Assembly: GCF_009870125.1 (NCBI RefSeq)
Contig: NC_046679.1
Span: 17,174,001-17,238,000, forward strand
Origin: Drosophila pseudoobscura
Lineage: Eukaryota > Arthropoda > Insecta > Diptera > Drosophilidae
Direction of reading: 5' to 3'
DNA: 64,000 bases
Both the position numbers and the translations under genes were made by a program. This document shows, in pieces, positions 25,601 through 38,960 of this stretch (its first letter is position 1; every line of letters begins with the position of its first letter). Below the pieces are notes generated by a model. The model saw nothing but the letters and a program-made list of their open reading frames with translations, was not told the origin of the DNA and searched no databases.

Positions 25601-27505
25601 AAAATTAACTATTTTGCCAGCGTGCACGTAATGGGCGCATCATTTGCCAAGGGCTGTCTGTGTGGCCCGGTCTGCTTTGGTATGGCTCCAGTCTGCGCAT
25701 CGTCCTTCGGCCTGCCATTCTCCGTGTTCATTTCCTGTTTCAAGTGCTTTAAATTGCCATAAAAATGCGCTATCGACTGCCATCTTTCGGCTCTGCTTCT
25801 GCTACTGATACTGCTCCTGCTCCTGCTACTGCTCCTGCCACAGCTGTAACTCGTATTGTTGCTGATGTTGCTGCTGTTGCTGCTGTGCGTTTGCCTGCCA
25901 CATTTCCACACTCAATTTGTACAAATTTAATTGTCTGCTGCCCCTGCTCTTGCTTCTATTTATTTATTTTTGCTTTGCTTTTTTCTGTTTTCTGTTTTCT
26001 GTTTTCACATTATTTGTTGCTTCGTTTTTTCGGTTAACGCCTGCCAATGCCAAATGTCCGATTGCCGATGTCCAATGTCCGTTCTGGGGAGCGGAGCCTT
26101 TTATGGCGTTTTATTTATTGACGATGCGCCCTTTAAATCAATGAACCATACGTCTAGGCCTTGTCGCTTAAATTTACGCACAACTCGGCTCGAAGCCTCT
26201 CTATCCTCAACTTGCAATCCACTGAGTACCAAGAACTGAATAGTACCCTATTAAGAAGCTTTCCCTCAGTCCAAGATGCTGTCTCTGGAAGCGGCATCAC
26301 CCAGTCGACCCCACGCTCACAATGTCCTTGTCTGCTTCCTTTTTGTTTTGGGCTCGCTAACAGCAATCAGCTAGTAAATCGAATTTCTTGCCTAAAACAA
26401 CAGCAACAAAGGGGACTCCTGCAGGAGTGACCAGTGGTATAGGAGGGATTGAAAGCGGCAAATAAATACAAATACAAAAGCACGACGCGTAGAATGGACG
26501 GACAAACTAAACACTGCGTTTGTTTTAGCAGCTTCCGTTTCCTGTTAGCAGCCAGAGGAGTAGCATCGACGGCCCAGCCATCCATCCACCATCCATCCGT
26601 CTATCCATCTATTGGGTCAACTAACCAAAAGACTAGCTCATACGCACGGCCATCCATCTGCACGGTCCGGTCCGGTCCGTTTGTCCAACCATCCAGTCAT
26701 CCATTGAAGCATTCATCCATCCCACCCACACTCACACCAACATCCACATGCACATCCCTCCGTTGAAGCGCGGGCGTCCAGTCACCGCTCCGCTCCTTTG
26801 ACAAGCGCAAAAGCTTCCTGTTGCCCAGTTGTCCAGTTGTCCAGTTGCCCTGTTATCCTGTTTCCCTGTTGCTCGGCTCCGGACAAAGCTAAACGCATTT
26901 GTTCGAAGCTTGTTTAGTTTAACTTTAATTGAATTTTGTGAATTTTGCTTTTCTTGCCTTTACCAATTTTGTTTCCATGCGCTTCCACACATTGTTACTC
27001 ATCGAAGAAAAGGGCATATTGACTTGTCAGTAGTCAAGTCTTCTTTACGACTTTCTTAATATGTGACCTTTTTATGGTATAAACATTTTCTAGATATGTT
27101 TCATATGTTTCTTCAAGAAACCCAACATTTTTAATTTTATCAAAACGGAAATGCTTCTAATGACATCGGTCTTATGGAAGTACGTTAAAAAGAAGTTGAA
27201 ATATTGATAAGAAGTTAATTAATTGTACAAAAGTACATATTGAATTTTACCCTACAGTTCTACATTTAGTTTTCCGAAGCCAAAAATAAGTAATACTCTT
27301 TCCAGGCATCTTAAAAATGTACCGCCAGAGACGTTCTTAGTGCTGAGTATCTCCCATTCGAAGCCCTGTATCAGAGCTCACTTATTTTGTTCTAGTTGAG
27401 TTTTCTCATAGCTTTTTTATTTGTTAGCCGGATGGCCAGCTGGTGCCACCTTTATACGAGTATGGGCTGAATTTATTATGGACGAGAACAAAACGGCCAG
27501 ACCTA

Positions 27506-27533
27506 CACCCTGCACCCTGCACCCTGCACCCTA
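27506..27533. repeat. CACCCTG heptamer array
   Basis: Four tandem seven-base units, the last ending in A. The strand shows the CCCTG pattern of a simple slippage repeat. Confidence 0.85.
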
Positions 27534-29729
27534 CACCGTAGACCCTACAACGTAGTAGGTACCGTTCACTGGAACTGGCTGCCTCGCTCGCCCATCCAGC
27601 GTTCGAGTGTGGCAGTATCCCGCAGAGAACGAGCGGCAGCGGCAGCGGCACCACTCGCCTTCACCATATGGTCAATGGCTCGAGTCGGGCTCGTAAAAAG
27701 GCTTACATAACTCGGCCAGGAGTAGGAGTAGGCTGGGCTGGGCTTACCTTTTTGCCAAGCAACTGTAAAATTGTCTTGTTGCGCCGGCAACCCTTTTTAT
27801 GGGTGCTGTGCTGCAAAAGAGTCGTTGCTGGAGTCGGAGTCCGAGTTCGAGTCTGAGATGTGAATTCAATTTGTGGGCCCGAACCCGACCACTTTGAATA
27901 ATTTGTATGATTTAATTTTTGCGCTTTGCTCCAAATGAGCCAATAAAACGATTTCCACAAAGAGGGACGTGCTTGTGTGGTCGATAGACTGCTGTTTGAA
28001 TGGGCCCTGGTGGCGGAGGTGGCGTATACGCAACGCCAGCCCTGACCGTGACATAAGCCAAAATCAAAGCCGACAACCATATCCAGCAGCGACGACAACT
28101 TAAGCCAATCGATGCTTTTGCGATTGTCCAAGCCAAATATGGAATTATATGCCAGACCACAGTGCCCAAAAACATTTTGTGCACACGAGTGCGTCCACTA
28201 ACTTGACATAAATACGAGTATATGAAGGGCTTCCAGTTGGTCCCACTTTAAACGGCTTTAGCAGAGAACCTTAATTAACAAACACCAAATGGGATACGGG
28301 AAATAATAATTTCGAACGGTAAGCCATTTCTTTGTGTCCAGGCTTAAAGCCACTCGCATCATGAATAATGGCACGGGGCATTTTATCTAAAAAATACCCT
28401 TTTTATAGAAAGCTAAAATATGCGCAGTTGAACAACAAAAAATATTTTGTAAATATAGAAAAGAGGAAAATGAAAATCTATTTTTCGTATTTACATGCAA
28501 ATGGAAGTGAGGAAACCACGAACTAGTCAGCAGGCAATTGATTCCAAAGTTATTTTAGAGACAGCTTTTTGTCTTTTTTAATTTAACTAAACATATACTA
28601 TACTATAAAAAGTAATCTAAGCGGGCTTTGTTGAACTTTTTGAACAGTGCTTCAAACTATTTAAAGCTCGAAATTTATTCTTTTTACAGGGGTTTAGCCC
28701 CATCTTCATGCATAAAAAAGCGGAGTTCTATACACTTCATCGTAGGCTTTAATGTTTCTGATTTAAATATTTTGTCATTCTTTAAAGCCAGAATGAGTCT
28801 ATGGTGAAAACTATGGAAATAAGATCAAAGGAAATAAATTATTTTTTCAAGCTAAAAATCGTTTAAAATTAACGACAGAAAATAACTGTGATCCCCTCCA
28901 AATGAGACAATAATTTTCGCGTAACTAACTGGGAGGAGGTTCAGAGGCTGTAGGGGCCTGTAGGACTCGTTGGATAATATTTGGGTGGCAACTTTTGCAT
29001 GGCACTGTTAATCTGGCTGACGATTATAAGCCCTATCTATTATGCTCTTTGTTGTGCTGCATAAATTATGCGCAAAGCGCCGCAACGAACAGCCCGCAAA
29101 CCAGTGCGGTTAGCACCAGACCAGGACCAGTCCGCAAGAGTTTTATCTAAGCCCAAATAAATTTAATCAACCGCAATCGGAAGTGTTAGAATAATGACAC
29201 AATAAACAATAGCAATTAAAATATCAAATATAAATCATTGTGTACATTCATAGCCAAATGAAAGCCAAATAGGAGAACAACAGAACTGCACACAAATGCA
29301 GTCGACACAACAACACACTCACCCACACATGCACAACCTATAACCTATAGTCGTTGTATGGTTTGCAGCTATTGTATATTTTTTGTGAGACAGAGAGAGA
29401 GAGTCATAAAAAGCGTGTAAATACAACAAACAAGCAACCGGCCAGTGCCTGTCCGTTCGCCTGTCACTCTGTCCCTCTATCCGTGTATCCGTCTGTGGTT
29501 CCATGTGGCCTGTGCGTGCAGCTAAACACACACGACGATTGTCCTTTTCCCTGGCGCCCCCCCAGCCGAGCACCCCGAGCAGCCGTAAACGCATGCATAA
29601 ATTTGCACGCATAAAATCAAATCAAAATTCAACAACTTGTGACAATTTTATGTCCACAACATTATGTATTTGTTGAAAACACACAAGCAACAACAGCCGA
29701 ACACGGCAAAACAACAATAATGCAAGGCA

Positions 29730-29906
29730 ATGAAAATAACCACAATTCCCAGATACAACAACAACAACAACAAATACAACTACAGTAGCAGCAGCAGCAG
29801 CAACAGCAACGATATGAGCAATATCGAGAGATTGGATGGAGGGGGACGGACAGCGGGAAAGCCAGCCAACAAGGATAAACGCAATAACAACAAACAGCTA
29901 AAATAG
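29730..29906 (+). CDS. Hypothetical 58-residue Asn/Ser-rich frame
   Basis: The frame starts at ATG 29730 and stops at TAG 29904. It begins with a short basic lead, then five Asn, a six-Ser run, and from Met29 a non-repetitive basic tail (SNIERLDGGGRTAGKPANK, then KR and NNNK). The tail reads like the N-terminus of a fly regulatory protein, and the upstream A-rich, CAA-rich DNA resembles a fly 5' UTR. But AAC/AGC repeats produce such frames by chance, and there is no splice donor before the stop. I do not recognise a family. Probably noncoding leader. Confidence 0.15.
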   Translation: MKITTIPRYNNNNNKYNYSSSSSSNSNDMSNIERLDGGGRTAGKPANKDKRNNNKQLK

Positions 29907-30024
29907 CAACATGAGCAGATTATAATGAACAACATATTCGCACGGCCGCACCCAATGCCACACCTCCCGCCACCCGCCACCGACCTCTACCTCTGCCCAC
30001 AGTGACTGCTTTCATAATCGCACA

Positions 30025-30048
30025 CGCACCCGCACCCGCACCCGCACC
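30025..30048. repeat. (CGCACC)4 array
   Basis: Four tandem hexamers. Further right (about 30170-30200) is a CGTACG-rich self-complementary stretch. Confidence 0.85.
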
Positions 30049-32780
30049 GCCACCCGCAGAAGGTACAACAAAGCGCCACGCAACAATCTACGTGTTTTGA
30101 CACTAATACAAAAGCCATTACAATACATGCAAGCGCCCCCCCCATACGTGAACTCGGAAACACGCACACACGTACGCGTACGCGTACTCGTACGCACGCT
30201 CTCACCCACACACACGCACATACTTAGAGGAAGAACAAAATGAGAATAGAAAAAAAGAAAAGTTTTCACATTTCCCTAATGCTCAGCACCGAGTGGCTTT
30301 CGCTCAATTTTAAGGTCAACGCAAAAGCCAGAAGACGCCAGAGTGTGGGCTACTTTTGAAGTCGAACCAAGGGCCGAGCGGACGAATGTCTCGGAATCGC
30401 CGTAGGGGCATATTTAACTAGTTTTACAGACGATTTCTCGGAGAAAGAACAACGACAGGACTCGACCGGCCTGGGCTCGTAAGCATGGCGTGACTTTAGG
30501 GGACCGCACCTTGACTTTAAGACCATTTTCGATGGCCGAGCGGGCGGCCGATAGACGACAGACGACAGACGCTTCCCTTATCTCTGAAGCCGGTTGGAAG
30601 GTCTGGGTCGGCCCTCGGGGGAAATGGGTTAGGCCTACTTGCCATGTGGAGGGATTTTAATGATGAATTGCTTGGACACAGTGCGTATACGTTACATTTG
30701 ACGTTGACATATTTTGCATTAGCATAAAAGTATGCAACGTATTTGCCTCGAATTTTGCCTTTTCCTCTGCCAGCCTTTTTCCAAGCTTTCCAAAGTGCTT
30801 AGGGAAATGTGCCATTTTCATCAATTGAGAGGCTGGGCAGGAATCTCAGTTATGATGAAATATGTCAGGAATTTGAACACACTGGGAATCGGACTGTCAC
30901 TGGCATAACGAGGCAGGAAGGGGTAAAAAGATAAAGAATCGAAGGGGAAAACGGTTCGGTTCAGTTCAGTGCCTTCATTTTTCCATTGAAATGCCCAGGC
31001 TAAAGTTTTGAATGCGAATCTAGCCAATCTCGGCCTCAGCTATTCCCAAACTTGACAGACTCGAGTCCAGGAGCAGGACTTGAGGGCTGAAGACCTGGTC
31101 CGACTCCGACTCCGCCTCGTGCTCTTAGTGCACTTGTGCTGAGCAGTTTAACTGCTCATTTCATGGCTAGCCATGTGGATTCCGATGTGAAAATGCGCAC
31201 ATTTTCGACAATTACACAACCCGCAAAGTTTTGCCAAGCCAAATATTTACAGAGAATTTCTCAAATTCCCACAAACAAAATCAAAAGCTGAGCCAAGTTT
31301 ACGTTGAGGACTCTCAAAAAGTCATATTTGTTTCAGTGTGCGTGCGTCTGAGTGCGTACTCGAAGAAAATGGTGAAAATTTTAAATCAAATTTGCTGTGC
31401 AATGCAAATAATTCATGCATATTACGATTTTAATTAGGCGTCGCATCTAAGAACAAAGTCAAACAAGACTGCGGGCGAGTACGGCAAGACCTACATATGT
31501 ATATACACACATACATACTTATGTACATATGAATGGTGGATGAATGGATACGAATAGAGTTGCTGATGTGGCAGTCGATGCATTTTCCAGCCATTGTCTT
31601 CTTCACGTCGATGTGCATGTCCATGTCCATGTGCATGTCCATGAGTGTGTGCTTGTGTGCGTATGTGCATGTGTACTTTGGGGTAAATTCATTTATTGAC
31701 AGATTGAAGGATTATGGAATGCCTTTGATAATTTGCTGCGGCTGCAGTGAACTTTAAGCTCGCCCGCTCCCATTGTGGCGAGCAGGACACAGACACGACT
31801 TTTGCTGAGCCACATGGAAAATCGGCTGGCTAAGCCAGCCACACAATGCAAATATATTTGCAGTTTATTTTGCGGATTTCCGGTTGCAGACAAATCAAAA
31901 TTTCTGCTCAAATACACAAAATGTCAGTTGGCAAATGAATGGAAATGAAACCACATTCAGCAATGTCCTGTTCTCCACACTCCTAGCCTCCTCTCCGCTT
32001 TTATCCACCCGATTGTTCCGCATGTGACAATGTGACAATGAGCGATGAACTGAAGCCACAAAAGACAACACAACATGTGAAATTAGTTTCGCCTGATCCT
32101 CCTCCTGCTCCTGCTCCTGCTCCGGCAGACGGGGACATACAGGGACGGACAGATACGGACACAATACGGCAAATTATTGGTTTCCATTTCGATTAGCCGG
32201 TCTGCCCTTTATCCCCTCCCAGTCCGGCGCTTGCACTTTGCACTTTCAAACTTTTATTTAAAACAACAGCCAACGCAAATATTACTGTCAAATGGTGCTC
32301 ACAATATTTTCCCGTGCCTCAATTAAAGTGTCAGCCAACAAAACCGAAAAAACCCCACACACAAAGCTGGATCCATAGACGAAACCAAAACCCAACCGAA
32401 ATTTGGGGGGAAAAGAGTGGCAGTAGAACACTCGAAATTGTCAAAACTTTTGCCGCTTGCTGTTTTTATTACTTTGCTTTGCTTTTAACTTGAAACAAGA
32501 TTTTTGAAGTTCGTCTCCGAATCTGTTCAGAGTTCCGTGTTCCGTGTTCCGTTTTCCGGGCTCGGTGTTCGGTGTTCGGTGTTCAGGTTGCGGTGCGGTG
32601 TGGTGTGGTGTGGTTCGGTGCGTGTGGAGAGTTGGCTAACACAGTTCGCTCATCAGCTTTTGGACATGACAACAAGAAAAACACATTTTTTGGCAACTAG
32701 ATGGAAGACGAGTGGAACGCCATGCAGCTGATACGCTTCTGCGAGTGCCGCAGTTTGAAATATTAATGTGCGAATCGGCA

Positions 32781-32824
32781 CGGACAGGACAGAACAGGAC
32801 AGGACAGAACAGAACAGGACAGGG
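32781..32824. repeat. GGACA pentamer array
   Basis: Tandem GGACA and GAACA units over about 44 bases. Confidence 0.85.
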
Positions 32825-32999
32825 AAAAGTTTTCCATCCTTTAATGTGCATTAAACAGAACATAGCCCAGAGCCATATCAGAATGTTTATTGACCCGTTC
32901 TCCCAGCTGGCCCCAATGGATCCAAACAGCTAACTAGGGAAAGGAAGGGAAAGACTGCTGTCAAGTTTATTAGCTACGCTCGGCAAACAGCTCTATCTA

Positions 33000-33046
33000 C
33001 AGCTACAGCTACAGCCACAGATACAGATACAGATACAGATACAGCT
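33000..33046. repeat. ACAGCT/ACAGAT hexamer array
   Basis: About seven six-base units shifting from CAGCTA to CAGATA. Confidence 0.85.
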
Positions 33047-35504
33047 AGGGAAATGGCAATGTGATACAACATTGATGATTGGCTGCTTTGATAAGCGGAC
33101 GAGCATTAAGCTGACAAAAAGTGTAACGAACGAAAATGAGAGAAAATGCTGTGCCATAGGGAATGGCGAATGGACGCGGAGGAGTCCAAATGGCGAATAG
33201 CGAATGCGGAATGCCGAATGGAGAGCAGCGCAAATCCTTTAACACGAAATTAAGACACATAATCCCTGACAAGCAGTAATGGCAATCTAATATGCCAACG
33301 CGTGCACTTTCGACGAGTCTAAGCCCGATGCTGATTGACAAGGCCGGGCCAGGGTGACACCCACTCCCACCCTGGACCGAACCCACTGACAAGAAAAAAC
33401 AAAAACAACAACGATACACAAATTATGGCTCTTTATTGAATGACAGAAGCAGCTTTCGCCAGTTAAGCCTTTCGGCGTTTGTTTGGCTTTAAAGCAAAGC
33501 CAGCTGAACTCCCTAGGGCAGAGGAGAGGAGAGGAGTGGAGAATGACTTCCAACTGACATTATCAAATTGAACGAATTTCTAATCCCCTAATTCCCCATT
33601 CATCTTCCAGCTCGATCCGCAGTCGTCAGTAGTGAAACCGAAACCATTTTGGAAACTCAAATCTATCACTTTAATTAGAACGGGGCCATCGGATAGGAAA
33701 AGGCCAGGACAATGGCAATGGCAATGGCGGCCAGCAGATGGAAATAATTTAATAATCCCCTCCGACCTGGCCGACCTGGCCAACCTGGCCAACCCGGCCA
33801 ACGTGGCCCTTTTGGCACGCCGAAACGCCAAAAAGGTTTGGCGAATTGAAATAGAAAATTTTAATTACATTTTGTGCATGCTGCAAACTGCTGTTGTTGT
33901 TGCTGTTGTTTTTGTTTGCGATGAATTAAATTTCATTTCCCATTCTGCCATTTCTATTCCTATTTCTACTGGGCCTGGCTTGGGCCTGGTTTGGGCCTGG
34001 TCTGGCTGGGTCGGCTCTGGCCGGGAATGGTGCGGGCATGGTGGGGCTGGGCTTTGCAGTGCGCAGCGACGCCATTAAACAGCAGTTTCCGGTTTACGCG
34101 CTTTGAGTTTCCGCTTCAAGCAGCAACAACAACAGCACCTGCAGCAGCACTGCAGAGCGGGGCGGACCGTAGCCTGATTGTTGCTGGTCGAGTTGGTGCT
34201 GCAGCAGCTGTTGCCTTGGTTATTGTGCGCGCTTTTGTTAGGATTGCTGTTATTATTTCGACGCACACACACAAACACACTCACAACGAAGCCGCTGCTG
34301 TCGTCAGCGCCGCCTTGCACCATCTTTAATATAAGATTCAATTCAACACAAAAGGCAGCGGTAGTAGCAAAGCCTGTGCCCATGCCCGTGCCCGAACCCG
34401 TGCCTCACAGCTAAATTTCGCTATCGTGTGCCCCACACTCTCCAGGCGTGCGATAGACTCTACCCTGCTCTACACGAGTACGCACTAGAGCACAAACGAC
34501 AGCAACAGCAGCAACAACGAGGAAGAGGCAGCGGCAGTGGCAGCGGCAGAGGCAGTGGCAGTGGCTGGGGCGAAAGCAATAAGCAAGCAACATTTCTATT
34601 GCATGGCCATGGCCAAAGACGCCAGCAGCCAGCCGCCAGCCGCAAACATACTCGCATTCGTGCATTTCTATATTTTTAATTAAACGCAAAAAGCCCTTTT
34701 GGCAACACGCAACATGAAGCTGAAACCGGCACTGAAGCTGAAGCTTACCGGGATCTGGAATGGGTCTGGGTCTGGGTCTGGTGGAATGGAACTGAGTCTG
34801 AGGCGAAATGGGGACTATGGGACTATGTTCGAGTGCAGAGAAATCGCGACGAGGACAACTTCAAGGTTAAGTCGGCAGCTTTGTTGTCGCGGAATGGGAA
34901 CGATGAGGAGGATTTTCTGCATCGAGGTTGCAGTCTAAGTGGAACTGCAAGGCCAGAGCCGTTAAGTGTATTAAAATGTTGTTTTAATCTGGCTTAGAAG
35001 TGATTTCCAGCAGGCAAAGAGGCCACGGCGATATCTGCAGCATTGGATTGCCAATGAGGTCTCTAGGGACAAACATTTCTCTGGTGAGGGAAAAAAGTTA
35101 CAAAATATGTGAAAAAGTGTAATTTCCACAAAAAGATATATTAAGAGCGAGTAAACTAGAGTCTTAATAATTTCATGCATTAATGATCAGCCTTACACTT
35201 ATTTTTGGCATCGGAGGAAAATCAGATTCAATTTGCAGCACCAAATCGTGTTCGGGGTCGATCTGCCAGTTTTATTGTTTCACCTTATTGTGCCAATCGT
35301 GATGCCCAGAGCAGGTTGTTGGTATTGGCATTGCTATTGCCCTTCCGTTATGCTGACATTGAGCAGGTTATGGGGCACAGCACGTTTGGGAGAGATGGGA
35401 CAGCATGCGGCCCTTTGAAAGGCCAATTAATATTTCATAAAGGCGCACGTATCCGAGACAACACTCACACACAGACGGCACGATAGAGCGAGAGAGCAAG
35501 AGGG

Positions 35505-35535
35505 ACAGACAGACAGACAGACAGAGAGAGAGAGC
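35505..35535. repeat. GACA then GA tract
   Basis: Five GACA units followed by a GA run. Confidence 0.85.
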
Positions 35536-38160
35536 GGAGGGAAAGCATACAAAAATCCCTCAATCACTGCCAATTAATGTCAGACACAGGCACTCATATT
35601 TGGCATTCAGCCAGCCATCGAGGCAGCCATCGAGGCAGCCGTCAGGCAGCCCGCAACGTCGTACATAAAAACAATAAATGATTTATACATAAAAACAAAA
35701 AGCAATGCGCGCAAAAGCCACAAAAATAAAAATCACACACACAACCACAGTCACACACCCACACACACACAGACATACATGCAGAAGAACAATCTCATAG
35801 ACAATGGAAGGACAGACATGCCACACTCATACATATACTCGAATAGAGAGGGACACGGAGAGGCACGGCAACAGACCACAACAGGAGATGCGAAACGTGA
35901 ATTTTGTGAATTTTACTGACATATTTCTAGTACAATTGTATATTTTATTATTTCCCTCGAAATCAAAGCAAACCGAATCGAAGAGGAACAAGGGGGAGGG
36001 AGCAATGAGGAAGCAATGAGAGAGCACATGCATTACACATACTTACAATACATAAACGTATATAAAGATGTATATAGATGTGCCTGGCTAGTCAATCGAG
36101 CGCACAGACAGTCCACAAGAGAGGCCTTAGCCAGAGATAAAGCCATATACGAGTACAATGGCCAAATGGAGTCTCTTTTATGTTCCGTGTAGCATACATT
36201 TTGGGGGAGCTAATTGGAGCCTTAAATTACTCTGTACGTGAGCCAGTGATTGAGTGTGTGCGGGTCTGTGTGTTTTGGTTCCATCTGAGTTATCTTTAAA
36301 GGGGAGGGGCGTGAAGGGCCTTCCTATTGCCCGCACACTAATTGCTGCTGCTATCAATGGTTTTTGCCATCGACCTGCAACAAAAGGAGCAGCAGCAGCA
36401 GCAGCATCGCCAGATTAATTTGCATATCTATTATTTTCATAAATAACAGCGAAGCGAACAACTGTTCGTGCCTCGCTTCCTGCTCAAATCACGGCCAAAA
36501 AGAACAACTTTACCGCTCAGTCGGAGCCACAAAATCAAACGAAAAAATAAACAATTTAAGTCAATTTAAATTTCTGATGATTTGCAACTGTCAGGAGCGA
36601 GGCCCGAGGAGTTTTCGGGCTGCAATGCACAAAAAAGAATCAACTAGCTGGCCACACTATCAGTCACACTTAGTGCGCGCCGCACAGTTTCCATTTTGAT
36701 GAGCACACAGCTCCATCCATCGCCGGCGCCTGCGAGCGGAAGCCCCACAAAGCAACGGCCACGCGGCGCACAAGAAAATTTTAACTGGCAAAAAATAAAT
36801 ACATACATAGCATATACATGTACGTGTGTGTGTATGTATATACAAATGGAAACTATAGTTTATACTTGCCCAAAAAAAAAACAGAAATACCGCCATAGCC
36901 GGAGGGTTTGTTGAGTGCTTCAGCGGGATGGAGGATTTGGAATGGAGGATGGGGGCTGGCTAGTTGGTGGTTTGTCCAGAACAAAAAACAAAAAAAAAAC
37001 CAAGGAAAAACAAAACAAAACGCGCAGAGTGCAAACATTTGCACGCACGCACAAATCAAAACATCAACAGAACAAAAATTGCTGGCGAAAAACCAACGGC
37101 ACGATTCCCGCCCCGCAGCCGCCCCGCAACCGCCCCGACCACTCCCCCGTCTCCACGACCCTTGTTTGCATGAAAAGTCTCGGCAACACTGTACGTATTT
37201 GACATTTTAAACGGGCCAGTCGCCACTTGTCAATCTTTGTAAAAGTTCGCATTTCACATATTTTCTCTGTCCACCCCTCTTTCCTTTTCCACTCCTGATG
37301 CCACGGTTCTGTCCCTATGTTGCTCTCTCTAGCCCTGTCTCTGTCTCTGTCTCTCCCTCTTTCTCTTTGTTTTCTCTGGGCATTTGTTAAGCGCTTGGTA
37401 CTATATGTATGTACATATGTATGTATGTATTTGTGCGAGTGTGTGGTAGAGTGCGATTTTTTGTTGCCGCGTTTTTTTGTCAACCAGCTCGCATTTTTGC
37501 CGGCAAATGGCTTTCCAAACGCCAAGCGCTGCGGCTCCCACTTACCCCTTCTCTTCCTTTCTGGCTTCGACTGTGACTCTGACTGTACCTCCGCCACTGC
37601 TCGCAAAGTCAGCCTAAAAGTATGCAAATAAAATACGCGCTCTTATCTGTTTGGCATTGGCTTTTGTTGGCCGGGCCAGCACGAGGCCAGCCCAGGCCAG
37701 GCCAGGCCAGGCAGGATCCAGCTGATGCCATGTGGCAAAAAGCGTAGCCAAAACAATGTTTTAAAATGCATTTGGGCATACTTTGCACGCCGGCACATTC
37801 ACAATTGCATTCACATACCATAAGCCGGGTGCCAGCGAAAAAGTCCCCTTCTCGATCCGCCGTTTGCCATTCCCATTCACCATTCAGCCATTCAGACTTT
37901 CGACCATTCGGTTGGCCTGGCCCTGACAAGCTTGTGCGACTCCAATCAACAAAATTGAAGTCATTGGTTATTGTTGTTGCTGGTTTGTTGCACCAGTGAC
38001 ATGCTGCCAGTTGCGGCTCATATGTCGCGTGTCGTGCAAGGGAAAAAGTTCAAAAAGAAGAAGTTACTTTTGCTTTGCGCGAGCGATAAAGTTAAACAAA
38101 AAGTTACTATAGTTCGGCTTCCACTGGCACTGCATAGAGGAGTGTCATACCACACGGTCA

Positions 38161-38960
38161 TCTAGGGGTATACCCAGCTTAAGGAATACTTCAAATGGCA
38201 TCTCACATAGACCAAATCGGAGCAGTCCAGCATACAATTTTCTTAAGGTAACTGTAATCAAGCCACAGGTGATATTTCATATAGCATTTATTCGCAAATA
38301 GCCAAGTAAAGATACAGACTAATAGTTAATTCAATTGAGGCTAAAGGATGGGAGCCTTTTTGCATTTAGTATTGAATAATATAAAGTAACGAAGATTTCT
38401 GTTAAAAATAATAGTCTTTAGTCTTTTAGTCTTTACCAACAATAGGATTGGAAACAATTGGAACAATAGGTTGGAAGAATTAAACATTTATTTCAAAGAA
38501 TCCTTACTATTTTAAATTATATATTGAAAATAAAGTCTGTCCCTGCATCAAGAAGTTATTGGTATAATTCGAATATAATATAATTGCTAATGAATTCATT
38601 CACTCATCATCTATGTCCTGGAGAAAGTCTTACCCACTTTCCTTTTAGCTTAACCGACTCTTGGACCCTATTGCAAACTCCGAATAGGGTATAGGCGAGG
38701 TCGAGACTTTTTAATTAGAAACTTTCAACTATTTCTTCTTCGGCTTTGTCTCCTTTAGCTGTCAGTGGCATATACTATGTCTAAATAATAGAAAACTTAG
38801 CGCCGAAAGGAGAAAGGCGAACGCCAAAAGAGCTGCTCCATGCTCGAAGCACAGAGCTCATCTCCGAAATTTATATGGAGGAGTTGCGTTGCGGGAAAAT
38901 CAAGTATTCCCTCATATGTTAGCTTTATGGCGCCATTTTGTTAATTTATTTCACTTGCTT
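38161..38960. other. AT-rich block with perfect hairpin
   Basis: The stretch is clearly more AT-rich than its neighbours and lacks microsatellites. It opens with the palindrome GGGTATACCC (about 38167-38176). It contains an 8-base inverted repeat, ACCCTATT at 38665-38672 and AATAGGGT at 38683-38690. No open frame has protein-like composition. It may be an old nonautonomous transposable-element remnant, but no terminal repeats or target-site duplication could be defined. Confidence 0.3.

Larger units (their letters stand above)
21150..29729. other. Gene-free, repeat-rich region
   Basis: Mixed sequence with many short arrays and AT-rich stretches at 22.8-23.1 kb, 27.0-27.4 kb and 28.3-29.3 kb. 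Open frames up to 202 codons (22230-22838) are repeat-derived or lack any start or splice context. I see no gene. Confidence 0.5.
29907..38160. other. Gene-free, repeat-rich region
   Basis: CGCACC, GTTCC, GGACA, ATACAG and GACA arrays are scattered here. Frames such as 33045-33419 and 33632-34078 are stretched by 9-base GACCTGGCC-type repeats and GGGCCTGG runs. A-rich leader-like DNA lies at 35.6-36.0 kb and 36.9-37.1 kb. No gene was recognised. Confidence 0.5.

Noticed and set aside
33632..34078. Plus frame of 148 codons with DLANLANPAN
   Set aside because: Produced by 9-base GACCTGGCC and GGGCCTGG repeats.
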